DNA of 12,294 nt, from NCBI GenBank assembly GCA_036399715.1, contig DASWMO010000314.1:1-12294 (forward strand), in the 5' to 3' direction. Position numbers and translations under genes: made by a program. Positions 6,487-12,294 of the stretch are shown here, piece after piece. Origin of the DNA: DASVSE01 sp036399715. GTDB taxonomy: Bacteria; Bacteroidota; Rhodothermia; Rhodothermales; Rubricoccaceae. Below the pieces are notes generated by a model that was given only the letters and a program-made list of their open reading frames with translations, was not told where the DNA came from and did not search any database. Within the stretch, counting starts at the first letter, position 1. Each line of letters starts with the position of its first letter.

Positions 6487-7003
6487 CCGGCCGCGGCGGG
6501 TCCGGGGCCGCGCCCGGCCCGAGGTCGAGCGCGCCCCACCACGTGTCGTGCCAGCGCCCGAACTTGAAGCCCGCCCGCGGGAAGACGCCCACGTCGGCGA
6601 AGCCCAGCGCGCGGTGCAGCCCGACGCTCGCGTCGTTCGGGACCGTCGCGCTCGCATACGCCATCGCGAAGCCCTGCACGCGGAGCCGGTCCAGCAGCGC
6701 CTCCATCAGCCGGCGCCCCACGCCCCGCCCCTGCGCCGCGGGCGCGAGGTACACCGACGTCTCGGCCGTCCACGCATACGCCGCCCGCGTCCGGAACGCG
6801 CCCGCGTACGCGTACCCGATCACCACATCCGCCTCCTCGGCGACGAGGTAGGGGTAGCGCGGCAGCGTCGCGGCGATGCGCGCCGCCATCTCGGCCGCGT
6901 CCGGCGGGACGGCCTCGAACGAGGTCGCCGTCTCGCGCACGACGGGCGCGTAGATCGCCGCCACGGCGGCGCCGTCGTCGGGGGTAGCGAGGCGAATCGT
7001 CAC
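6476..7003 (-). CDS. GNAT N-acetyltransferase, phosphinothricin/arsinothricin acetyltransferase-like
   Basis: A 175-residue GNAT enzyme that should transfer acetyl from acetyl-CoA to an amine. The start IRLATPDDGAAVAAIYAPVV is the usual GNAT strand and helix; ATSFEAVPP (26-34) and GYAYAGAFRTRAAY (63-76) match the Pat/ArsN1-like branch. The acetyl-CoA loop QGRGVGRRL is at 91-99, and the end has VPNDASVGLHRALGF (121-135) and the branch-typical GFKFGRWHDTWW (145-156). The GTG at 7003 is preferred over longer starts because the fold begins at residue 3 and the upstream gene's TGA lies one base earlier (TGAGGTG), a spacing typical of coupled translation. Its tail overlaps the convergent gene by 11 bases. 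The substrate could be phosphinothricin, methionine sulfoximine/sulfone or another small amine; homology alone cannot settle it. Confidence 0.9.
   Translation of the reverse strand: MTIRLATPDDGAAVAAIYAPVVRETATSFEAVPPDAAEMAARIAATLPRYPYLVAEEADVVIGYAYAGAFRTRAAYAWTAETSVYLAPAAQGRGVGRRLMEALLDRLRVQGFAMAYASATVPNDASVGLHRALGFADVGVFPRAGFKFGRWHDTWWGALDLGPGAAPDPPRPVSL
6498..6520 (+). terminator. Stem-loop downstream of the orphan helical gene
   Basis: GGG-CCGGG (6498-6500 and 6502-6506) pairs with CCCGGCCC (6513-6520) around a six-base loop, with T6501 bulged. It begins 12 bases after the stop of the plus-strand gene, inside the C-terminal codons of the convergent GNAT gene. No U-tract follows, so this is a weak call. 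Confidence 0.3.
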
Positions 7004-7004
7004 C

Positions 7005-7754
7005 TCAGCGCGCGACGACGAACCGGGCCATGAGGCCGGGCCGGCCGGCGACGCGAGCGACGTAGGCCCCGGCCGGGAGCCCCCGCACGTCGAGCGCGAC
7101 CCGGGTCTCGCCACCCGCGGTGCTCACCGGCACCGTCCGGACGACGCGCCCGAGCGCGTCGAGGACATCGAGCGTGAGCGCCGCGGCGGTCGGGGCACGA
7201 AGCGTGAGCGTGGCCACCCCGTGCACCGGGTTCGGCGCGACGGGCCCGAGCGCGTAGCCGTCGGCGCCCGCGCCGCCCTCCGAGGCCAGCACGTCAACGA
7301 CCGTGATCGTCGTCTCGGCCTCGCCATAGATCGGGCTGCCCGGCCCGCGGCGGACCACGTACCCCTGCACGGTGTACGTCCCGGGCGCGAGCCGCGGGTG
7401 GGGCTGCCACCCCATGGAGGAGCCCGGGACGTAATCCCAACAGCCGATCCCGGCTGCGCCGCGGTGGTCGTCCGGCCCGCCCCACGTGTAGCTCTCACCC
7501 GGGCCGATCGTGAGCTCTGTGGACTCAGTGATCCACCCGCAGAAGCTCGACGCGCCGTTCAGGCTGAAGTTGCCCTGCTCGCCGCCGTTGAACTGAAGCG
7601 TGACGGCGCCGGACGTCGGGTTCGTCGCGGTGATGGCGACCTGGATCGTATCCGCCGGCGTGTAGACCGCCCGGTTGGTCGAGACCGAGACGACGACCTG
7701 CGCGGACGCGGTGGCAGGGAGCGACAGAGCGAGCAGCAGAAGGGCGCAGCGCAT
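7005..7754 (-). CDS. Secreted BsuPI-like beta-sandwich protein with T9SS sorting domain
   Basis: A 249-residue exported protein. The ATG at 7754 gives a clean signal peptide (MRCALLLLALSLPATASAQ); a GTG at 7799 would only add 15 residues and is less likely. The mature N-terminus (VVVSVSTNRAVYTPADTIQV) followed by ITATNPTSGAVTLQF, then PGESYTW and later LAPGTYTVQGYVV, follows the plan of BsuPI-type (intracellular proteinase inhibitor-related) Ig-fold domains. Two Cys (SSFCGW and GIGCWDY) may pair. The last 75 residues are a T9SS type A sorting domain: GPVAPNPVHG, LDVLDALGRVVRTV, GLPAGAYVARV, ending RFVVAR. It should go through Sec, then T9SS. It lies 58 bases after the ArsA-type gene and its stop almost touches the GNAT start, so the three could form one transcript. 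Protease inhibition is not shown; the domain could be only structural. Confidence 0.85.
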   Translation of the reverse strand: MRCALLLLALSLPATASAQVVVSVSTNRAVYTPADTIQVAITATNPTSGAVTLQFNGGEQGNFSLNGASSFCGWITESTELTIGPGESYTWGGPDDHRGAAGIGCWDYVPGSSMGWQPHPRLAPGTYTVQGYVVRRGPGSPIYGEAETTITVVDVLASEGGAGADGYALGPVAPNPVHGVATLTLRAPTAAALTLDVLDALGRVVRTVPVSTAGGETRVALDVRGLPAGAYVARVAGRPGLMARFVVAR

Positions 7755-7812
7755 GGCAGAGGGCGAGCGAAGGACAGGGCGAACATAGGGCACCGCCACC
7801 GATTTCCGCTCT

Positions 7813-8997
7813 TTATGCCTCCGGCTCGAAGCGGACGCGCAGCCACCCGTCCTCGACGGTGGCCGAGGCGAGGCGGTAGTACGCCAGGAACGCCGGCAGC
7901 ATCACGTTCCGCCGCTGGTTGGCCATGTTCACGACGAAGCTGTCCCCGAACGCCTCGACCTCCACGTCGTCGTCCGTCGTGTACGGCACGCGGATCGAGA
8001 CGGTGTACGCGTCCCCGGTAGGTTCGACGGTGTAGGTCGCCTCGGCGTGGAAGACGGCCGCCGGGTCGCGCGCGCCCTCTGTGCCCGCCTCGCCGTAGAG
8101 CCCGTCGCCGATGCGCCGGAGCAGGTCAAGGCCGAAGACCTCCTCGCCGAGGTGCGGCACCCGGAGGACTGGAAGCGGTGCGAACGTCTCGTCGATCTCG
8201 CGCAGGTAGCCCGCCTGGGACTGCACGTACTTCGCCATCACGCCGCCGCCGTCCTCCTCGGGGATCACGCGGTTCACGATCGCCGCATCGACGCCGTAGC
8301 CGTAGAGTTGGAGGTACGTGTGCGCCCGGCGCGCCTCCTGGATCACCATCCGCTCGGGGTTCATCACGAGCCGGGCGGACGTAATGGCCGGGTCCTGCAT
8401 GATCTTCTGGACGTCGGCGAGCTTGCCGAAGAGGGCGTCGAGTTCGGCGTAGCCCTTGTCGAGCGGGATGCCGGTCGTCTTGCGGACCGCGTAGCCGACG
8501 GTCTGGATGGCGCGCTTCTGGAGCGGGAACGCCTTCTGGAGCCACCACTGCGTGACCTGCGGCAGGGTGAGCAGCGTCAGCGTCTCGCCCGTCGGGGCGG
8601 CGTCGAGGACGATGGTGTCGTAGTGGCCCTCGGTGTAGAACTTGTCCAGCCACAGGAGCGCCGAGCCCTCGCTCATGCCCGGCAGGGCGGCCATCTCCTC
8701 GGCCGCTACCGCCTCGGCGCCCTGCCACCGCAGAACCGTCCGGACGAGCTCGCGCATGTTGCCCCAGTACGTCCGCATCGAGTAGTACATGTCGACCTCC
8801 ATCGCGTCGAGGTTCGGCGCGACGGTCTGCGGCTCCGGCCCGAGCGGGAGGTCGAGCGCGTCGGCGAGCGAGTGCGCGGGGTCGGTCGAGAGGACGAGCG
8901 TGCGCTGGCCGCGGGCCGCGCAGGCGAGGGCCGTCGCCGCGGCGCAGGTCGTCTTGCCGACGCCGCCTTTGCCGGTGAACAGGAGGACGCGGGGCAT
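7813..8997 (-). CDS. ArsA/Get3-family ATPase with HSP20-like C-terminal domain
   Basis: A 394-residue single-domain ArsA-family ATPase. MPRVLLFTGKGGVGKTT carries the deviant Walker A (GKGGVGKT at 9-16), LVLSTDPAHSLADALD (34-49) is switch I, and IVLDAAPTGETLTLL (129-143) is the Walker B/switch II region; NPERMVIQEARR (213-224) is the family's conserved Arg/Glu segment. Residues 318-391 (YTVEPTGDAYTVSIRVPY, later VEAFGDSFVVNM and WLRVRFEPEA) match the alpha-crystallin/HSP20-like domain fused to many bacterial members. Only Cys18 and Cys26 are present, so the arsenite-binding Cys triad of the E. coli pump ATPase is absent, and the protein is half the length of tandem ArsA. I infer an ATP-driven client-protein or membrane-protein targeting role rather than arsenite efflux. 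The ATG at 8997 is chosen because the P-loop strand begins at residue 3; an upstream GTG at 9078 would add an unlikely 27-residue tail. Confidence 0.92.
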   Translation of the reverse strand: MPRVLLFTGKGGVGKTTCAAATALACAARGQRTLVLSTDPAHSLADALDLPLGPEPQTVAPNLDAMEVDMYYSMRTYWGNMRELVRTVLRWQGAEAVAAEEMAALPGMSEGSALLWLDKFYTEGHYDTIVLDAAPTGETLTLLTLPQVTQWWLQKAFPLQKRAIQTVGYAVRKTTGIPLDKGYAELDALFGKLADVQKIMQDPAITSARLVMNPERMVIQEARRAHTYLQLYGYGVDAAIVNRVIPEEDGGGVMAKYVQSQAGYLREIDETFAPLPVLRVPHLGEEVFGLDLLRRIGDGLYGEAGTEGARDPAAVFHAEATYTVEPTGDAYTVSIRVPYTTDDDVEVEAFGDSFVVNMANQRRNVMLPAFLAYYRLASATVEDGWLRVRFEPEA

Positions 8998-9008
8998 GAG
9001 ACGGCAGA

Positions 9009-9103
9009 CTGTGGGCGGTGGGCAACGCGAGGCGCCGAACGCGGTGCCGCCCGGACCGGCGATTGACCTTTTCCGCACACGGAACGCCGCTCACAGCCCA
9101 CAG
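9009..9103 (-). promoter_or_regulatory. Inverted repeat bracketing the spacer between the PBP and ArsA-type genes
   Basis: Positions 9009-9022 and 9090-9103 are an imperfect inverted repeat (12 of 14 match, including a perfect CTGTGGGC/GCCCACAG block). The outer arm ends two bases from the PBP stop and the inner arm ends 11 bases before the ArsA-type ATG. The enclosed 67 bases contain a perfect small hairpin, TTCCG-CACA-CGGAA (9071-9084). It may be a processed or regulatory structure in the ATPase leader, or a terminator region. The function is inferred only. Confidence 0.35.
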
Positions 9104-9105
9104 CC

Positions 9106-11589
9106 CTACTCCTTCGGGTCGCCGACGGGGGCGCCGCCGAGCGGGCGGATCGGGCGTATGGAGCCGCCCGGCGGCGGGCGGCGGTCCGACGGGCCGATGT
9201 CCGACCGCAGGCGCGGCGTGTCCGGCTCGGGCTTCTCGACGGGCGTCTCGACCGGCTCGGGCGGCGTCCAGTCGTCCTCGGGCGGCGTCCACTCGGGTGC
9301 GGCGTCGCCCGCCAGCTCTGGGCCGTCGGGCGCGTCCTCAGGCGCTTCGTCCGCGTAAGGGTCGTCGTAGACGTCCGGCCCGGGAAAGCGGACGTCGGGC
9401 AGGCTGCCTTGGACGCGCCGCAGGAACGCCCCGACGACCGGCAGGGCCGTCGCGCCGCCGGCCCCGGTCGCCATCGAGCGGAAGGCGACGCGCTGGTCGT
9501 TGAAGCCGACCCACGCGCCGACGACGATGCCCGGGCGCATCGCGATAAACCAGCCGTCGGCGTAGCGCTGCGTCGTGCCCGTCTTGCCGGCGAGGTCGCC
9601 CGTGACGCCCATGCCGCGGAGGTCCTTGCCGGTGCCGCGGTCGATGGTCCCGCGCATCATGTCGAGCAGCAGGCGCGCGTCGCGACGCGTGAGCGCCTGC
9701 GGGCCCTCGCCGGCGAAGCGCTCCAGCACGTGCCCGCCGGCCGTCTCGATCTGCGTGACGAGGCGCGGCGCGCGGACGAGCCCGTCGTTGGCGATCGCAC
9801 CGTACGCGCCGACCATTTCGAGCAGCGTGACGGGGCTCGTGCCCAGCCCGAGCGACGGCACGATGTCGAGCGGGCTCGTGATGCCCATCCGCTGCGCGAC
9901 GAGCGCGACGCGGTGCGCGCCGACCTCCTGCGTGAGCCGCACGGCGACGGCGTTCTTGGAGAACGCGAGCGCGTCGGCGAGTGTGCCTCCTGATGAGCCG
10001 CCCTCGGGCCGCCACGTCGTTCCGTCGCCCAAGCGGACCTCCGCCGCGCCGCCCTCGATGACGTCGTCCGGCGCATAGCCGCGCTGGAGCGCGCACGCGT
10101 AAACGAACGCCTTGAACGTCGAGCCCGGCTGGCGCCGCGCGACGCCCGCGTGGTCGAACTCGTCGTGCGCGAAGTCGCGGGAGCCGACGTAGGCGCGGAC
10201 GGCGCCCGTCGCGGGCTCGATGGCGACGAGCGCGCTCTCGACGCGAACGACCTCCTCGCGGACGGCCGCGACGAGGTCGGTGTCCTCGCGGACGGCCCGG
10301 AGCGCCTCGTCGGCCGTCGCGCCGGACTCGCGGGCGCGGGCGAAGGCCGGTGTGCGGGCAAGGGCGGCGTCGAGCGCGGCGCGGGGCGGGCCGGATCGCC
10401 ACTCGCGGTTCGCCGTCCCCTGCAACCGCTCGGCGCGCTCCGTCACGGCCGCCTCGGCGGCCCGCTGGGCGGACATCTGGAGGGTCGTCCGGATCACGAG
10501 CCCGTCGCGCTCGACGTCGTAGCCGCGCGGCACGGCCCATGCCTCGACGGCCCGTCGGACGGCCGCGGTGAAGTGCGGCGCGGCGCTGTAGGTCCCCGGC
10601 TGCTGCTGGAGCGTCACGCCGAGCGGGCTCTGGCGCGCCTCGGCCGCCTCGGCGAGCGTGAGGTCGCCCTGTTCCTCCATCTGGCGCAGGACGAGGTTGC
10701 GGCGGCGGAGCGCCGCCTCGGGCCGGCGGACCGGGTTGTACTCGGCGGGCCCTTTGAGCATGGCGACGAGCGTCGCCGCCTGCGGGACGGTCAGGTCCGG
10801 CGCGTGTGTCCCGAAGTACGTCCGCGCCGCCATCTCGACGCCGTGGGCGTTGTAGAGGAACGGGACCGTGTTGAGGTACGACTCGAGAATCTCGCGCTTG
10901 GTGTGGCTGCGCTCGATGCGGACGGCCGCGATCATCTCCTTGATCTTGCGCTCGGGCGTGCCCACGCGGCCGATCTCGGCCGGGAAGAGGTTGCGCGCGA
11001 GCTGCTGCGTGACCGTCGAGCCGCCCTCGCGGCGGCCCCGGAGGGTCGCCCAGAGCGCGCCGACCGTCCGCCGGACGTCCACGCCGCCGTGCTCGTAAAA
11101 GCGCCGGTCCTCGGTCGCGATGAGTGCGTCGACGAGCGGGCCGGGGATCGAGTCGAGCGGCACCCACTCCTGGAAGGCGGGCTCGAACTGCGTCAGGCGC
11201 TCGCCCGAGGCAGCGTAGACGACGGACGGCTGCGCCTGCGTCGCCTCGGAGAGCGCGAACGCGTCGGGCGTCCGCGCGACGAGCGTCGCCGCGTACGCGG
11301 CGACGGCGAGCACGCCGATGATGCCGAGGCCGATGAACAGGCCGACGACGCCCGACAGGACGGTCCACGCCCGCGCGAGCGGCGAGCGGCCCGCATCGGT
11401 GGCACGGCGCCACCACCGCCGGAACGGGTTTCGCGTCGGGCGCTGCGTCTGGACGCGCGCGGAGCGGAGCGGGCCGGACCGGGGCGGTCCCGGGCGCAGC
11501 GGGGCGGAGCGGAGCGGCGCCGAGCCGGGCGGCACGGGCCGGTGCAGACCGGGCCGGTTCGAGCCGGGCGGGCGGGGGGCGAGGGGCAC
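9106..11589 (-). CDS. Class A penicillin-binding protein (PBP1A type: transglycosylase plus transpeptidase)
   Basis: A bifunctional peptidoglycan synthase of the mrcA/ponA type, held in the inner membrane with its catalytic domains in the periplasm. Numbered from the longest frame (GTG at 11652, 848 residues): membrane helix at 94-125; GT51 transglycosylase with ATEDRRFYEHGG (Glu181), GGSTVTQQLARNLF (210-223), RKIKEM and ESYLN; transpeptidase with catalytic S511-TFK, S565-K-N and K690-TGT. All expected catalytic motifs are intact. The end (757-848) is a Pro/Glu/Asp-rich tail with a WTPPE duplication. The start is uncertain because no ATG precedes the helix. I use the GTG at 11589, since a promoter-like pair at 11612-11640 lies downstream of the GTG at 11652; a GTG at 11535 is another option. 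The cytoplasmic N-terminus is a low-complexity Pro/Arg stretch made by a CGG/CCG-type repeat (about 11455-11600). It lies upstream of the ArsA-type gene. Confidence 0.93.
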   Translation of the reverse strand: MPLAPRPPGSNRPGLHRPVPPGSAPLRSAPLRPGPPRSGPLRSARVQTQRPTRNPFRRWWRRATDAGRSPLARAWTVLSGVVGLFIGLGIIGVLAVAAYAATLVARTPDAFALSEATQAQPSVVYAASGERLTQFEPAFQEWVPLDSIPGPLVDALIATEDRRFYEHGGVDVRRTVGALWATLRGRREGGSTVTQQLARNLFPAEIGRVGTPERKIKEMIAAVRIERSHTKREILESYLNTVPFLYNAHGVEMAARTYFGTHAPDLTVPQAATLVAMLKGPAEYNPVRRPEAALRRRNLVLRQMEEQGDLTLAEAAEARQSPLGVTLQQQPGTYSAAPHFTAAVRRAVEAWAVPRGYDVERDGLVIRTTLQMSAQRAAEAAVTERAERLQGTANREWRSGPPRAALDAALARTPAFARARESGATADEALRAVREDTDLVAAVREEVVRVESALVAIEPATGAVRAYVGSRDFAHDEFDHAGVARRQPGSTFKAFVYACALQRGYAPDDVIEGGAAEVRLGDGTTWRPEGGSSGGTLADALAFSKNAVAVRLTQEVGAHRVALVAQRMGITSPLDIVPSLGLGTSPVTLLEMVGAYGAIANDGLVRAPRLVTQIETAGGHVLERFAGEGPQALTRRDARLLLDMMRGTIDRGTGKDLRGMGVTGDLAGKTGTTQRYADGWFIAMRPGIVVGAWVGFNDQRVAFRSMATGAGGATALPVVGAFLRRVQGSLPDVRFPGPDVYDDPYADEAPEDAPDGPELAGDAAPEWTPPEDDWTPPEPVETPVEKPEPDTPRLRSDIGPSDRRPPPGGSIRPIRPLGGAPVGDPKE

Positions 11590-11600
11590 GGCGGGGGCGG
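11455..11600. repeat. Low-complexity GGAGC/GGGCC tract at the 5' end of the PBP gene
   Basis: Almost no A or T occurs here. Short motifs such as GGAGCGGAGCGG and CGGGCCGG recur irregularly and would encode a Pro/Arg/Ser/Leu stretch before the PBP membrane helix. The repetition makes the true start hard to place and could slip during replication. Confidence 0.55.
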
Positions 11601-11611
11601 AGAGACAGCGC

Positions 11612-11640
11612 AGTATCGGCCGGAACGCGCCGGGCTCCAA
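11612..11640 (-). promoter_or_regulatory. Candidate sigma70-type promoter for the PBP gene
   Basis: On the minus strand, TTGGAG (11640-11635) is followed by exactly 17 bases and then GATACT (11617-11612). This matches the TTG of a -35 box and four of six bases of a -10 box, in a setting where AT-containing hexamers are rare. Transcription would start near 11604, which argues that PBP translation begins at the GTG at 11589 or later. Phylum-specific promoters may look different, so confidence is moderate. Confidence 0.4.
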
Positions 11641-11656
11641 CCCAGTCTGCACGAAG

Positions 11657-11686
11657 CCGCCGCTCGCGGAGGTCCGGGAGCGGCGG
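11657..11686 (-). terminator. Stem-loop between the DUF3887-like gene and the PBP gene
   Basis: CCGCCGCTC (11657-11665) and GAGCGGCGG (11678-11686) form a perfect 9-bp stem with a 12-base loop, 44 bases after the stop of the 11731-12132 gene and just before the candidate PBP promoter. There is no U-tract. Its place between a stop codon and a promoter-like pair supports two separate transcripts. Confidence 0.4.
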
Positions 11687-11730
11687 ACGCGGGTGGGCCC
11701 GTGCGGCTGCGACGCTGGCGACGGGGCGGA

Positions 11731-12132
11731 TCAGCGCGCGGCGACGAGCCGGGCCGGGCGCGGCGCGCGGGCGAGCGTGCGCAGCGTGCCGTCGGCGTTC
11801 CACGTCAGCCGCAGGCGCTCCGCGCCGCGGGCGTAGACGAGCGCGACGACGGTCTCGCGGCGGCCGTCGGACCGGACTGTCGTGCCCTCAGCCGTGACGG
11901 CCGTGAGGGCTCCGTAGCGGCGCGCGAAGGCCTGCACGACGCGCGGCACGGCGACGGCTCCGGCCGCGCGGAAGGGGTCAGCGAACGCGGCGACGGTCGG
12001 GGCGGCATCGCCCGTGGCCCACGCGGCGACGAGACGCTCGGCGCGGATGTCGGCCGGGGCATCCGAGACGAGGGTCTGCGCGCCGGCGGGCGGGGCGAGA
12101 AGGAGGGCGGCGAGGGCGAAGAGGCGGGTCAT
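11731..12132 (-). CDS. Small secreted DUF3887-like protein
   Basis: A 133-residue exported protein. The ATG at 12132 gives a signal peptide ending near residue 19 (MTRLFALAALLLAPPAGAQ); an upstream start at 12252 would bury this peptide behind 40 Arg-rich residues and is rejected. The mature part has a helical start (AERLVAAWATGDAAPTVAAF at 31-50), a middle that reads VVQAFARRYGALTAVT, then strands ending LRLTWNADGTLRTL (107-120). This helix-then-sheet order, with a closing 'fn-dG-i' type strand, resembles DUF3887 domains, which are small NTF2-like folds often attached to secreted hydrolases; here the domain stands alone. It precedes the PBP gene on the same strand but is set apart by a hairpin and a promoter-like pair. 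No catalytic residues are evident, and the function is unknown. Confidence 0.72.
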   Translation of the reverse strand: MTRLFALAALLLAPPAGAQTLVSDAPADIRAERLVAAWATGDAAPTVAAFADPFRAAGAVAVPRVVQAFARRYGALTAVTAEGTTVRSDGRRETVVALVYARGAERLRLTWNADGTLRTLARAPRPARLVAAR

Positions 12133-12294
12133 GGCGGCGGTGGCGGGACGGGCGGGATGCCGGGTGGCGTGTGATTCCAGTATCCCCCGCCCCCGCCGCC
12201 GCGGTGTCAGCACGCCGTCCCGCGCGGTCACCGTTCGGTCCCGAGTCGTCACCGGATGTCACGGCGCGCGGCTCACGGGCTGGCACGACCCAGG

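Noticed and set aside
9338..11803. Minus-strand 821-codon open frame overlapping the PBP gene
   Set aside because: It is an out-of-frame reading of the PBP region, almost all Arg, Ala, Pro and Gly; the other frame has every PBP catalytic motif.
10150..12174. Plus-strand 674-codon open frame
   Set aside because: It is antisense to the PBP and DUF3887-like genes and shows no recognisable fold or signal.
12133..12294. Promoter for the DUF3887-like gene, from a GATACT-like box near 12180
   Set aside because: The nearest CTGACA-like box is 20 bases away, too long a spacing, and no better -35 is visible.

Overview
The window is very GC-rich and gene-dense. Two ORFs end in the C-terminal sorting domain that sends cargo to the type IX secretion system (T9SS), and most other products are secreted or envelope-associated. 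T9SS cargo combined with very high GC, near-saturated G/C at third codon positions, few Shine-Dalgarno sites and many 'AxAQ' signal-peptide ends suggests a Rhodothermota-type member of the Bacteroidota/FCB group (for example Rubricoccaceae such as Rubrivirga/Rubricoccus). This assignment is inferred from style and domain content, not from a marker gene. I see no rRNA, tRNA, insertion sequence, phage gene or CRISPR array.

Layout. Nine of the ten genes are on the minus strand, so I describe them from the right end leftwards. At 11731-12132 is a small secreted DUF3887-like protein. It is followed by a terminator-like stem-loop (11657-11686) and a candidate sigma70-type promoter (11612-11640). 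Next is a class A penicillin-binding protein (9106-11589). A 105-base spacer bracketed by an imperfect inverted repeat separates it from a single-domain ArsA/Get3-type ATPase with an HSP20-like C-terminus (7813-8997). Then come a secreted BsuPI-like protein with a T9SS tail (7005-7754) and a GNAT acetyltransferase (6476-7003) whose GTG start lies one base after the preceding stop. The GNAT gene converges on, and overlaps by 11 bases, the only convincing plus-strand gene (5842-6486), an unrecognised, Cys-free, strongly helical 214-residue protein.

Upstream of that orphan, in a 451-base divergent intergenic region, lies a tandem array of nine 21-bp units (5575-5763). Eight share the core GAACCGC (one with a single mismatch), and the 21-bp period is close to two turns of B-DNA. 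To its left are a secreted protein joining an Ig-like and a lipocalin-like domain through a polyproline linker (4398-5390), a 716-residue secreted lamin-tail-domain protein with a T9SS tail (2071-4221), a TMEM175-type potassium channel (1360-1956), and a CotH-kinase-family secreted protein whose 3' end runs off the window (to 1333).

How the genes fit together. Most encode envelope or secreted functions: peptidoglycan synthesis (PBP1A type), surface or secreted proteins exported by T9SS, an ion channel, and a probable ATP-driven protein-targeting or chaperone factor. CotH kinase and lamin-tail domains often occur in the same polypeptide in bacteria; here they are in neighbouring genes, which hints at a shared extracellular role. 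The part that known families do not explain is the phased 21-bp array plus the orphan helical gene.
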